Origin: G963665545 sp963665545
GTDB taxonomy: Bacteria; Pseudomonadota; Gammaproteobacteria; Xanthomonadales; SZUA-36
Assembly: GCA_963665545.2 (NCBI GenBank)
Contig: CAXXKZ010000006.1
Coordinates: forward strand, 1-64,000
DNA length: 64,000 nt
Direction: 5' to 3'
Positions 19,525-28,051 of the stretch are shown in pieces (positions within the stretch are counted from its first letter, which is position 1; the number at the start of each line of letters is the position of its first letter). Made by a program: the position numbers and the translations under genes. Below the pieces are notes generated by a model. The model was given only the letters and a program-made list of their open reading frames with translations. It was not told the origin of the DNA and ran no database searches.

Positions 19525-20469
19525 TCATACGGGGAATAAATCAGATGCAAGATATTTCAAGCCGGTATCAACTGCCACGGTGACGACGGTTTTCCCTTCG
19601 CCAAGTTCTTCCGCCAGCTGCAGTGCGGCAACGACGTTCAATCCGCTTGAAGTCCCCGCAAAGATCCCTTCTTCTTTGGCCAGAAGCCGCGCCATGCGCC
19701 TCGCCTGTTTCTCGTCAATCCCCCGGGCTTCGTCGTACAGGTCCGCATCCAGCAGCGGGGGGGTATAACCGATTCCAATTCCTTCAACATCGTGTGTACC
19801 GGCGCTGGCGCCGGATAAGGTGGCAGTTGTGGCTGGCTCCAGGGCAACAATCTGCACATCAGGATGTGCTTTTCGCAGCTCCACGGCAACGCCCATGAGC
19901 ATTCCGACAGTACCAATTCCACCACAGTAAGCATCGACAGGCCGGTCAAGCTGTTGCAATAACTCTTTTCCGATATTGCGATGGCCAATGATGATATCCG
20001 GGTTGTGCAATTGATTGGTCAGGTAACAGTCCTCTGGCTCGGCCAGGGTTTCTGCTTTCTTAACCATCCTGGGAATCAAATGCGGAGTGGTCATACCACC
20101 GTTGCTGGGCACCATGACGATTTCCGCTCCAAAGGCTTTCATGGTCTTGAGTTTTTCTATCGCAAAGGCATCCGAGGAAACACATTTGAAGGGATAGCCT
20201 TTAACGGCGCAGACAAAGGCTAATGAAGACCCCGTGCTCCCGCCGGAGTACTCGACAACGCTCATCCCTGATTTGAGCTCGCCCCTTTTTTCCGCCTCTT
20301 CAATCATGGACAGCGCCATCCGGTCCTTATATGAACCGGTCGGATTAAAGTACTCCAGCTTGACGAAAATATCGGCACTGCCCGCGGGCACAATTTTTTG
20401 CAGTTGTACGATCGGTGTATTGCCAATGGCATCCAGAGTACTTGGCGAATCTACTAATTGTCTGTCCAT
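19525..20469 (-). CDS. Cysteine synthase family (fold II PLP) enzyme
   Basis: The 314-residue protein belongs to the O-acetylserine sulfhydrylase/cystathionine beta-synthase group. AIGNTPIVQL is the N-terminal family motif. NPTGSYKDRMA carries the Schiff-base lysine, VEYSGGSTGSSLA the substrate carboxylate loop, and GGIGTVGMLMGVA the cofactor phosphate loop. SGGST is the altered form of the usual SGNTG loop, and SYKDR replaces SVKDR, so the substrate may differ from O-acetylserine. The ATG overlaps the stop of the upstream cupin remnant (TGATG). The divergent LysR gene may regulate it. Confidence 0.8.
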   Translation of the reverse strand: MDRQLVDSPSTLDAIGNTPIVQLQKIVPAGSADIFVKLEYFNPTGSYKDRMALSMIEEAEKRGELKSGMSVVEYSGGSTGSSLAFVCAVKGYPFKCVSSDAFAIEKLKTMKAFGAEIVMVPSNGGMTTPHLIPRMVKKAETLAEPEDCYLTNQLHNPDIIIGHRNIGKELLQQLDRPVDAYCGGIGTVGMLMGVAVELRKAHPDVQIVALEPATTATLSGASAGTHDVEGIGIGYTPPLLDADLYDEARGIDEKQARRMARLLAKEEGIFAGTSSGLNVVAALQLAEELGEGKTVVTVAVDTGLKYLASDLFPV

Positions 20470-20665
20470 CAAGGTTGATTCCTGTTTCGATGGTCTTGGA
20501 TGTCCGGGCAATGTATAAGTGCCCTGACGAGGTCACCCGGCTTCATCTCGATGACTGGCTCACCAGGAAATGCCACTGCAGCAGTTCCTGAAACGACCAT
20601 GCCAACCCTTTCGAAAAATGCGTCACCTCATCGGGATCATCAAACTGCTTGAGTATCAATTTCAT
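20469..20665 (-). pseudogene. Cupin-family protein, internally deleted remnant
   Basis: The minus strand starts with MKLILKQFDDPDEVTHFSKG and, after a frame change, continues VGMVVSGTAAVAFPGEPVIE and MKPGDLV before unrelated residues. In one common cupin family those two segments are separated by about 45 residues containing the metal-binding histidines, so an internal part is missing and the C terminus is also lost. Its stop overlaps the ATG of the cysteine-synthase-like gene, so it was the first gene of that operon. It cannot encode a working cupin barrel as it stands. Confidence 0.65.
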
Positions 20666-20785
20666 TGTCTGGTCTAGATCTTTACATACATTATGAGTTT
20701 TATGCAATACTAACTATATATAATCGTTAATAATACTGAGTATTTATCATCTTAAACTGAGTTTTTATCATGATAGGATAACCTT

Positions 20786-21733
20786 ATGAGCCGTGATCTG
20801 CCCTCACTGAACGCCGTGCGCATGTTTGAAGCGGCAGCCCGCCATCAAAATTTCACGCGTGCCGCTGAGCAGCTCTATGTCACCCAGGGTGCCGTCAGCC
20901 GCCAGATCAAGCGCCTGGAGCAGGATCTGCAGCAGTCATTGTTTTTGCGCGACGGTCCCAGGCTTGAGCTTACCCATGCCGGTAAGCGATTCTACAAGGC
21001 GGTCGAAGAGGGCCTGGGGATCATCCGGCGCAGTACCCTGAATTTGCAACAACTCAGTGCAATACCCACTTTGACGATAAGTGTTTTGCCCTCTTTTGCC
21101 ACCAATTGGCTGGTGCCGCGCATCGTCGAATTTCAACGCGAGAATGACAACCTGGAGTTGCGGGTAGCCGCTTCCTATGATCCGGTTGATTTCGTGCGAC
21201 GACCGGATGTCGATGTTGCGATTCGTTTCGGCACCGGTCAGTGGGAAGGCGTTTACGCCGAATGCCTGATCAATGAACAGATTTTCCCGGTTTGCAGCCC
21301 CGGTTTTCTGAAACATGCCAAGGGACTTTCACAACCTGAAGACCTGCCGCGCTATCAGCTGATCTACACCAGCGACGACTACGATCAGTGGGACCACTGG
21401 TTCGAGACTGCGCAAGTCTCCCCGCCTGCTGATCGGAGTGGCCCGCAATACAGTGATGAATTATTGCTGCATCAGGCCGCCATCAAGGGCCAGGGAATCA
21501 CGCTGGCACGTAGTTTGCTGGTGGCCGATGAAATACACTCCGGCCGGCTGCTGAGATTATTCGATATCAGTGTTGCCTCCCGCAACAGCTATTACTTCGT
21601 ATGCCCCAAGGGACGGGGGGAGACCGAGGAAAAAATTCAACGATTGTTGAACTGGCTCAGAAATGAAGCAATGCAAACCGACTCAGCCTGTGAAAACCTG
21701 TGTAATCCATCCGCAGGCGCGGTACCCGGCTAG
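20786..21733 (+). CDS. LysR-family regulator, GcvA-like
   Basis: The 315-residue protein has the LysR N-terminal helix-turn-helix (LNAVRMFEAAARHQNFTRAA and YVTQGAVSRQIKRLEQ, residues 7-55) and a type 2 periplasmic-binding-like effector domain from about residue 90. The start SRDLPSLNAVRMFEAAARH is characteristic of the GcvA subgroup. It is divergent from the cupin/cysteine-synthase operon, the usual position of a LysR regulator relative to its target. The 120 bp between the two coding regions is very AT-rich (20666-20785) with dyad-like TTATCAT repeats that could include its operator. Confidence 0.85.
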   Translation: MSRDLPSLNAVRMFEAAARHQNFTRAAEQLYVTQGAVSRQIKRLEQDLQQSLFLRDGPRLELTHAGKRFYKAVEEGLGIIRRSTLNLQQLSAIPTLTISVLPSFATNWLVPRIVEFQRENDNLELRVAASYDPVDFVRRPDVDVAIRFGTGQWEGVYAECLINEQIFPVCSPGFLKHAKGLSQPEDLPRYQLIYTSDDYDQWDHWFETAQVSPPADRSGPQYSDELLLHQAAIKGQGITLARSLLVADEIHSGRLLRLFDISVASRNSYYFVCPKGRGETEEKIQRLLNWLRNEAMQTDSACENLCNPSAGAVPG

Positions 21734-21941
21734 TTCTCAGGTAGCCCCACCCGACCCAATGCCCTCGTTATAATTGATGTGATCGAGTCGGCATCATCTT
21801 TGATGGCTGTGATTTCTGATCATTCAATAGTGCAAAACAATCCATGTTCGACAAAGCTGACAGGCCATAAAATGGCTACACCATGAGGTCCGGTAATGTA
21901 CCCATTGCAACCAGCTCACCCGTTCGATGGCGTGAAGCCTG

Positions 21942-22616
21942 GTGAACACCGATGATCAGCGCGCGCTGGCGGCCGAAGCCCTGGGCACGGCTTTTTTGCT
22001 TGCAACCGTCGTGGGTTCCGGAATCATGGCCCAGTCGCTGTCGAATGGAAATCCAACCCTCGCCCTGTTGGGCAATACGCTGGCAACCGGGGCGATCCTG
22101 GTGGTTTTAATCCTGATGTTTGGTCGGGTATCCGGCGGTCATTTCAACCCTGCCATCAGCCTGGTTTTCTGGCTGCGTCGCGAGATCAGCTTTCGCATGT
22201 TCAAGTATTACGTGGCAGCCCAGCTCATCGGGGCATTGCTCGGGGTAGCCATCGCACACGCCATGTTTGAACTTCCACTGATCAGTATTTCGGATACTTC
22301 CCGAACCGGCCGTGGCCAGTTCATTTCCGAAGTGATCGCCAGCTTTGGGCTGGTTGCAGCTATCCTGGCTACCTTACGCCATGGTCTGAGCGTGGTAGCC
22401 ATCGCCGTGGGTTTATACATCTGTGCCGGGTATTGGTTTACCGCATCGACTTCTTTTGCCAATCCAGCCGTAACGATTGCCCGCGGTCTGACCAATACCT
22501 ATTCCGGAATAAGCCCTGTCGATATCCCGCTGTTCCTGAGCGCTCAAGTCCTTGGCGCGATGTTGGCGGCGTGGATCATCGGCTGGATGCTGAAGACCAG
22601 GCGAGATTACTCATGA
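21942..22616 (+). CDS. MIP-family channel (aquaglyceroporin, AqpS-like)
   Basis: The 224-residue protein has six membrane helices and both channel half-loops: GGHFNPAIS near residue 70 and SFANPAVTIARGLTNT near 183. Both asparagines are intact. It starts at GTG. Bacterial MIP channels lying next to arsenic genes (AqpS type) let arsenite or methylated arsenicals cross the membrane. The convergent neighbour here is an ArsI-like C-As lyase gene, which favours that role over water or glycerol transport. The 208-bp stretch before the start shows nothing recognisable. Confidence 0.8.
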   Translation: MNTDDQRALAAEALGTAFLLATVVGSGIMAQSLSNGNPTLALLGNTLATGAILVVLILMFGRVSGGHFNPAISLVFWLRREISFRMFKYYVAAQLIGALLGVAIAHAMFELPLISISDTSRTGRGQFISEVIASFGLVAAILATLRHGLSVVAIAVGLYICAGYWFTASTSFANPAVTIARGLTNTYSGISPVDIPLFLSAQVLGAMLAAWIIGWMLKTRRDYS

Positions 22617-22674
22617 AGTTTGCCGACCACAATTACTCCAAACAGAGCCGAATGTGCAGTGGGTCCGCGCCCGC

Positions 22675-23091
22675 CTAGCCGACAAGCACCTTGCCAACAT
22701 CGCTGGCCCTGTCATTCCCGTACACTGCAACTTCCCCCATGGTATGAAACATCTCCCAGGGTACGCCCGCGGGGTCCACAGCCCAGTGCTTGTCGGATTC
22801 GGCGTAGCAGCATTTCGCACGCTTTTGATCCACCATGGCGTAACTTGCATCTCCCAGCCTGGTGTAAAGTTCCTCGAGTTCCTCGTGGGTCTCCGCCTGG
22901 ATGCCCAAGTGGTCAACACCAGCCTGATTACCGCATTTCTGAGAAATCGCCAGATTAACCCTGGGATCTTCCAACGCCCACTTGGCGTAATCGGGCTTTG
23001 AAATTGTGGGTTCCTGGCCCAACATCGCCGCGTAGAATTTCCTGGACAGTTCAAGATCGTCAACTGCAATATGTATATGCATTCGTTTCAT
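22675..23091 (-). CDS. arsI: ArsI/CadI-family glyoxalase-fold enzyme
   Basis: The 138-residue protein is a vicinal-oxygen-chelate enzyme. MHIHIAVDDLELSRKFY provides the first metal histidine, GVDHLGIQAET the second, and PWEMFHTMGE the glutamate. The pair of adjacent cysteines in AKCCYAESDKHW is the arsenic-binding pair of ArsI C-As lyases, which demethylate trivalent methylarsenicals using Fe(II) and oxygen. CadI cadmium-induced proteins are close relatives, so the substrate is inferred. It converges on the AqpS-like channel gene and lies 25 bp after the CMD-family gene upstream on its strand. Confidence 0.8.
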   Translation of the reverse strand: MKRMHIHIAVDDLELSRKFYAAMLGQEPTISKPDYAKWALEDPRVNLAISQKCGNQAGVDHLGIQAETHEELEELYTRLGDASYAMVDQKRAKCCYAESDKHWAVDPAGVPWEMFHTMGEVAVYGNDRASDVGKVLVG

Positions 23092-23116
23092 TATTTGCTA
23101 CGGGGTAGGGTTAATT

Positions 23117-23593
23117 TCAGGTACACAGTTGTGCAACCGCTTGCTCAATATCCGCACCGGCATCCAGTTTGTCCGTCACGCGAACCAGGTGCGATGTTGC
23201 CTTTTCCTTGATGCGCCTGGCCAGGCCGACAATTTCCATGATCTCGTTGTCTTGAATGCCGATTTCCCGCGCCCGGTCGATCATGATTTCCAGGTGTTTC
23301 ACACTGATTCTGGCAACAGACGAACCAATTCCGGCCAATATCGCGGTGCGGTTCAGTCCGGCCACTGTTTCGGCCTTGCATGATGAAACGGCTTGCGGGT
23401 CAAATTGCAGCTGAAGATCGGACAATGCAGTGTTCGCGACCATCACCCCCATACGCAAAGCCTCCAGAATGTCGGGATTGCCGGCACCGGACCGCTTTGC
23501 CTCACTAATGTGGTACTTCGTACAGGGTACGCAGCCGGCGGCTATCGAAATACCGACTGCTGCCAGTTCCAGTTCTTTTATTTCGAGAATCAT
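23117..23593 (-). CDS. Carboxymuconolactone decarboxylase/AhpD-like protein
   Basis: The 158-residue protein has two CMD-like halves. The first carries the redox pair in AAGCVPCTKYHISEA near residues 22-36, matching the CxxC-x2-H pattern of AhpD-type enzymes. The second half has no cysteine pair. I chose the ATG that overlaps the stop of the upstream gene (ATGA) over a longer open frame. Its position between an unknown gene and ArsI suggests a redox or arsenic-related role, but that is inference. Confidence 0.7.
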   Translation of the reverse strand: MILEIKELELAAVGISIAAGCVPCTKYHISEAKRSGAGNPDILEALRMGVMVANTALSDLQLQFDPQAVSSCKAETVAGLNRTAILAGIGSSVARISVKHLEIMIDRAREIGIQDNEIMEIVGLARRIKEKATSHLVRVTDKLDAGADIEQAVAQLCT

Positions 23594-24165
23594 GGATGGC
23601 TTGCCATTGCCGGGCTCCATACCAATTTGCGTTGCACACTGACAGCACGGTAACGGGATGGCAGTGCCACCGGGCCACTGCTGAGCACACATTGCTCCGT
23701 GGGTCCCAGCGCCATCGCCCGGCTCCAAAAACTGAATTTACCTGCCGGCAGTTGCTCTTCTATTGTTTTCAACAGTTTGCAATCGCTGACATTCCGGGGC
23801 TTTTGTAGCCAATTGGCCACTGGCAAGTTTTCCATTCTGGCCATTCCCCTGGTTAATCCAAATGCCGCCCCGCTCGCCTGGCCAGTATTGCTCATCAAAT
23901 AGCGATGAGCCTCCTTGCCGTGTGTGGATAAGACAGCACGGTCAAGCACATCCATTGCCGCAAAATTGGACAGCAGGTACCAGTCTTCGAAAATTTCATT
24001 TTTCGGCGCAAACCAGGGGACCGCACCCGCCCGGTAGGTCACTGAAAACCGAAACCCCGCCGGTTTGTTTTTATTCAAGGCTTGATGAAACTCAATCAGA
24101 GACGATCTGTAGTCGTTCTCACTGGCATTCGTGCGCCTCGAATTCCAAAAAACGATTGCCAGCAT
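23590..24165 (-). CDS. Protein of unknown function, first gene of CMD/ArsI operon
   Basis: This 191-residue frame has no signal peptide or membrane helix. Its codon use resembles its neighbours and its stop overlaps the start of the CMD-family gene, so it is probably real and co-transcribed. The sequence contains motifs such as FRFSVTYRAGAVPWF and EDWYLLSNFAAMDVL that I cannot assign to a family. The true start may lie further upstream at a non-ATG codon, because the open frame continues past this ATG. Confidence 0.55.
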   Translation of the reverse strand: MLAIVFWNSRRTNASENDYRSSLIEFHQALNKNKPAGFRFSVTYRAGAVPWFAPKNEIFEDWYLLSNFAAMDVLDRAVLSTHGKEAHRYLMSNTGQASGAAFGLTRGMARMENLPVANWLQKPRNVSDCKLLKTIEEQLPAGKFSFWSRAMALGPTEQCVLSSGPVALPSRYRAVSVQRKLVWSPAMASHP

Positions 24166-24323
24166 CGATTCAATATCCCATGTTTTCCCCGGTCCGGTAC
24201 ATGATAGGAAATATGCCTTGAACGCAACTCGACATTTCGTCAGGCTGGTATGTCACTGCGTCATGATGGCGATGATTGCCGCGATGCTGCTTATGACGGA
24301 AAACGATGTACGAGTACCTGGTG

Positions 24324-24599
24324 CTACAGATCGATGACCTTGTCTACGACGTACACCTTAACGGTGTCCCGTCTGATGCCGTCAAACTCCATTGCTGTTG
24401 CGGTCTCCTCTAACTCCAGTTGCGAGAGCATTACGTCGGGGTCCTGAACTTCCCAGATAATGGCCAATTCGTTCTCGTCGGTCGAGCCGTATCGAACTGA
24501 GGTGGCGGTATATTTTCGAAATAAATCGACATGGGTTTGGAAACCTGCTTCCCACTTGGCCAAGTCATCAGCTTGCGCAGTAATTATCACAGTAGCCAT
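24324..24599 (-). CDS. Small dimeric alpha-beta barrel-like protein
   Basis: The 91-residue protein begins ATVIITAQADDLAKWEAGFQ, followed by a helix, two strands and another helix, the pattern of ferredoxin-like ABM/dimeric alpha-beta barrel proteins. The start is preceded by AAGGAGGAG, a strong binding site. No catalytic residues can be assigned. It stands alone; the 158 bp downstream (24166-24323) and 118 bp upstream hold nothing recognisable. Confidence 0.6.
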   Translation of the reverse strand: MATVIITAQADDLAKWEAGFQTHVDLFRKYTATSVRYGSTDENELAIIWEVQDPDVMLSQLELEETATAMEFDGIRRDTVKVYVVDKVIDL

Positions 24600-24717
24600 C
24601 TTCTCCTCCTTGTTGTTTGGGCAACGAATGACATTCGCAGTTTATTATCGGCGGCAACCCCTCATTCTGCAATGCAGTCCGGCAGACGGAGCTCGTCAAT
24701 GAGCCACGCTCGATTAA

Positions 24718-25461
24718 TCAGCTCAAAGATTTTTTAAGTTTGTCGATAATATCCAGCGGGAATACAATCGTTGAAGTTCTGTCGCCTGCGATTTCCGTGA
24801 GGGTCTGCAGATAACGCAACTGGATTGCCTGTGGCTCGGCGGCGAGTGTCCTGGCTGCCTCCACCAGTTCATGCGCAGCCTGCTTTTCGCCGGTGGCGTG
24901 AATCACCTTGGCGCGGCGTTGCCTTTCGGCTTCGGCCTGCGCGGCGATGGCGCGTATCATGCTCTCGTCGAGGTCGATGTGCTTGATCTCGACGTTTGCC
25001 ACTTTGATGCCCCAGGCGTCGGTCTGGCGATCCAGAATCTCCTGGATATCGTGGTTGAGCGTGTCCCGCTCGGCCAGCATTTCATCCAGTTCGTGCTGGC
25101 CCACCACCGAACGCAGGGTGGTTTGAGACAGTTGGCTGACGGCCTCCAGATACTTTTCGACCTGAATGATGGCTTTTTCCGGGTCGATTACGCGGAAATA
25201 GACTACCGCGTTGACGTGCACTGAAACGTTGTCTTTGGATATGACATCCTGGGTCGGTACGTCCATGACAATGACCCGCAGGTCCACCCGCTCCATCGAC
25301 TGGATCACGGGAATAACGATGATCAGCCCCGGGCCTTTTACTTTCCAGAACCGGCCCAACTGGAAAATCACTCCACGCTCGTACTCGCGCAGAATCTTGA
25401 TGGCATTAAAAATAATGCCCAGCAAGGCCAGCACGACAAAGCCTATAACATACTCAACCAT
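24718..25461 (-). CDS. Slipin/stomatin-like SPFH protein
   Basis: The 247-residue protein has an N-terminal membrane hairpin (VIGFVVLALLGIIFNAIK), then an SPFH domain starting EYERGVIFQLGRFWKVKGPG and containing the family-typical RVIVMDVPTQDVISKDNV. A charged helical segment rich in Ala, Glu, Gln and Arg follows (about 170-215). Prokaryotic slipins form membrane oligomers and are cleaved by the NfeD-type protease encoded upstream. The two genes overlap by eight bases, the conserved arrangement of this pair. Confidence 0.9.
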   Translation of the reverse strand: MVEYVIGFVVLALLGIIFNAIKILREYERGVIFQLGRFWKVKGPGLIIVIPVIQSMERVDLRVIVMDVPTQDVISKDNVSVHVNAVVYFRVIDPEKAIIQVEKYLEAVSQLSQTTLRSVVGQHELDEMLAERDTLNHDIQEILDRQTDAWGIKVANVEIKHIDLDESMIRAIAAQAEAERQRRAKVIHATGEKQAAHELVEAARTLAAEPQAIQLRYLQTLTEIAGDRTSTIVFPLDIIDKLKKSLS

Positions 25462-26902
25462 GATCCTCTCCTTTATTTATCCGCCCATCGGCCGGGCGCA
25501 CCTCAAGCGTCAGACCATCCACGCCGGTAACCGCGATCGCCTGCCCCTCGCGCATGGGTGACCGCGTGCGGGCCTTCCAGCGCTCACCATGCACGAAAAC
25601 ATATCCCTGATCCTCAAAATCCACCAGTGCCGTACCGGATGCACCCAGCATTTCTTCGCGTCCCGAGACCACCGGCCTTTGCCTCGCTTTCATGGCGAAG
25701 GCGATGATGCCCATCAGGCCGAGCGCACCCATCAGCGCTATGGCCGCAATCAGGGGGCGGGAGACGACAAATCCAGGCGCATCGGTGTCTATCAGGATGA
25801 TTGAACCGATCACGAGGGAAATAATGCCCCCTATACCCAAGACACCAAAACTGGGCGCCAAGGTCTCGGCGATCATCAGGATGACCCCGAGTGCAATCAG
25901 GGCAAACCCGGCATAGTTTACCGGCAGCATCTGAAAGGCGTAGAGGGCGATCAGCAGGCTGATGGCGCCCACCACGCCGGGCAGGATGGCGCCGGGGTTG
26001 TAACCCTCGAGAATCAGGCCGTAGACACCGATCAATAGCAACAGGTACGCGATCGTGGGGCTGGTGATTACGCCCAGCAGCTTACTTTTCCAGTCCGGCT
26101 CGAGCTGCTCCAGCAGCAGCGATGATGTATCGAGAATCCGGTCCCGGCCCTGCACATCGACATTCCAGCCGTCAATCTGCTCCAGCAAGTCGCCGACATC
26201 CTGCGCTATCAAATCAATGACGCCGATTTCAAATGCCTTGTCGGCGGTGATGCTGGCCGCTTCACGCACGGCAAGCTCCGCCCAATCCGCATTGCGCCCG
26301 CGCATGTCGGCCAACCCTCGAACATAGGCCACCGCGTCGTTGACGGCCTTGCGGCTCATTGCATCGACCTGCCCGCTTGGCGATTGGTCATCGCTCTCAT
26401 CATCAGACTCTGCCGCCTCACCAGGCTGCTTGCCACCGATGATCGCCACCGGAGTGGCCGCCCCGACGTTGGTTGCGGTGCTCATCGCCGCGATGTGGCT
26501 GGCGTAGAGAATGAATGTGCCCGCACTGGCCGCGCGCGCGCCCTGCGGCGCGACGAATGTCGCCACCGGCACCGGTGAATTAAGAATGGCTTTGACGATA
26601 TCCCGGGTAGAGGCGTCCAGTCCCCCTGGCGTATCCAGGCGGATGATCAACAGCTCAGCATTGCGCACTCTCGCTTGTTCCAGCGAGTCGACCACAAAGT
26701 CCACCGTGGCCGGCCCGATGGGGCCTTCAACCGCAACCATGACGGCGCGCCGCTCGGTGGATTGTGCTTTTGATTCCGGGGCCGGCTGTTCTTCCGCCTG
26801 CGCAAGGACCAGAGGCGAGAACAAAATAGCCGACAAAACACAAACCCAGGCCTTGACCCTCATGGGCCAACTTCGGGACCGAATCGACATGGACGTCTGC
26901 AC
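25454..26902 (-). CDS. NfeD-type membrane serine protease
   Basis: This 482-residue protein is a full-length NfeD (1510-N type). A signal peptide ends near LVLAQAE, then comes a ClpP-like protease domain with the nucleophile serine in GARAASAGTF and the catalytic lysine in MSRKAVND, and an acidic low-complexity insert between them (about 155-180). Four or five membrane helices (about 270-420) and a C-terminal OB-fold (GREEMLGASGTALV to GLTLEVRP) follow. The ORF begins at GTG after AGGT; internal ATGs 4 and 13 codons later are alternatives. It works with the slipin gene it overlaps. Confidence 0.9.
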   Translation of the reverse strand: MQTSMSIRSRSWPMRVKAWVCVLSAILFSPLVLAQAEEQPAPESKAQSTERRAVMVAVEGPIGPATVDFVVDSLEQARVRNAELLIIRLDTPGGLDASTRDIVKAILNSPVPVATFVAPQGARAASAGTFILYASHIAAMSTATNVGAATPVAIIGGKQPGEAAESDDESDDQSPSGQVDAMSRKAVNDAVAYVRGLADMRGRNADWAELAVREAASITADKAFEIGVIDLIAQDVGDLLEQIDGWNVDVQGRDRILDTSSLLLEQLEPDWKSKLLGVITSPTIAYLLLLIGVYGLILEGYNPGAILPGVVGAISLLIALYAFQMLPVNYAGFALIALGVILMIAETLAPSFGVLGIGGIISLVIGSIILIDTDAPGFVVSRPLIAAIALMGALGLMGIIAFAMKARQRPVVSGREEMLGASGTALVDFEDQGYVFVHGERWKARTRSPMREGQAIAVTGVDGLTLEVRPADGRINKGEDHG

Positions 26903-27001
26903 TTTGATTTACCTGACTGTCTCCGCGTAACCTATACCCGCCTATACCAATTTAAGCAGATCGTACGAATTATATCATCAAGCGTGTGGATGATGAACGC
27001 A

Positions 27002-27034
27002 AAACCCCGCGACGCATTGCTCATCGCGGGGTTT
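27002..27034 (+). terminator. Strong hairpin with T-rich tail between divergent genes
   Basis: AAACCCCGCGA and TCGCGGGGTTT form a perfect 11-pair stem around an 11-base loop. The plus strand continues TGTTTGG and the minus strand has a short T run after the stem, so it could end transcripts from either side. Its site is odd: it lies between the starts of two divergent genes, so it may act as a leader attenuator or insulator. The stretch 26903-27113 holds no supported gene; an ATG-started 26-codon frame crosses the hairpin. Confidence 0.6.
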
Positions 27035-27113
27035 GTTTGGCGGCGATACTTGCCGCGCGTGTTGTTCTAGAGACATTGCCCAAGTCATCATCCACGGAGG
27101 TTCAGATCAATCA

Positions 27114-27953
27114 ATGCACAAGTTTGTCGCCTGTTGTTCGACCGTGCCATCACGCGTGGCGAGGCTCCAGTGGTCCGTTGACAGTTTGCTGAGCCAGACA
27201 AACAGAGTAGAGCGGCTTTACGTGCATTATCCCTGGCACTGTGATCGGCTCAATCAGCCCTATCCTTACCCGCCTGACTGGATGCAGAATGATGCGCGAA
27301 TTAAAGTTGTAAGGTGCGATGACTTTGGGCCGGCTACCAAATTTTTACCAGCGCTGGATGAATTTGACCGTGGAGACAGCATCGCCCTGGTGTTGTTCGA
27401 TGACGACCGCGTCATTCCGCTGGGATGGATTGAGCCCATGCTGGACCTGTTTGAACAACTGGGCGGTGCCTCGGCCGTAGGCCGCCACGGCACCCTGCGT
27501 CACAGCCGGCCGTTCTCATTCAGCCAGTACTATTCAGGTAAGCCCGGGAACTTCGTGAAGGTGTCTTACATGTCCACTTCATGGATTGCCATTTACCCGC
27601 GCTGCGCGCTTCCTGCATCCGCCACACTCGCCAGGCAACACATCCGCAGTTTCGATCCCGAGAGCCGCACCAATGACGATATGATGCTTTCTTCGTTCTG
27701 TCACATCAGCGGCACGGCACGTCATTTGCTAGCAACAAGCAAATCCCAGCGCGAGGAATGGGAACAGCGAAACCCCGAGAGTGATGATGAGGTGAGCCTC
27801 GCTCAAACCCCAGTTCAGGTCAAAAATCAAGTCAAACTCTACCTCAGGCTGCTCAGGGCGGGAGCCGCGCCCCTGCCGCGAATTGAATTACTTGCCCTCT
27901 TGGGTGCGGTCATTTCGCTCGCAATCACTGTGGGCATCGCTTTAACCGAATGA
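27114..27953 (+). CDS. Glycosyltransferase-like protein with C-terminal anchor
   Basis: The 279-residue protein has the look of a GT2/GT-A type transferase: an N-terminal strand with CCSTVPSR, SLLSQTNRVERLYVHYP, an acidic LVLFDDDRVIP motif resembling a DxD metal site near residue 112, and a later TNDDMML acidic pair. One membrane helix is predicted at the C terminus (LLALLGAVISLAITVGIAL). The start follows ACGGAGG, although at a long spacing of about 13 bases. It precedes the inositol cluster on the same strand by 98 bp, so it may glycosylate an inositol-containing product, which is a guess. Confidence 0.55.
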   Translation: MHKFVACCSTVPSRVARLQWSVDSLLSQTNRVERLYVHYPWHCDRLNQPYPYPPDWMQNDARIKVVRCDDFGPATKFLPALDEFDRGDSIALVLFDDDRVIPLGWIEPMLDLFEQLGGASAVGRHGTLRHSRPFSFSQYYSGKPGNFVKVSYMSTSWIAIYPRCALPASATLARQHIRSFDPESRTNDDMMLSSFCHISGTARHLLATSKSQREEWEQRNPESDDEVSLAQTPVQVKNQVKLYLRLLRAGAAPLPRIELLALLGAVISLAITVGIALTE

Positions 27954-28051
27954 ATTTCTGACACGCGACGTCAAACATTCAAAGACGGTCCAATATCCCT
28001 TGCCGCGGAATCCGCGGGCTGTAAGTTCAACATTGTCGGGAGAACTCCCAA

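Noticed and set aside
24131..24337. 68-residue frame between two minus-strand genes
   Set aside because: No binding site, no conserved features, and it overlaps the ends of both neighbours.
28002..28017. CCGCGG palindrome upstream of inositol-phosphate synthase as a terminator
   Set aside because: There is no T run after it. It could be an operator, but nothing in the sequence identifies a binding protein.
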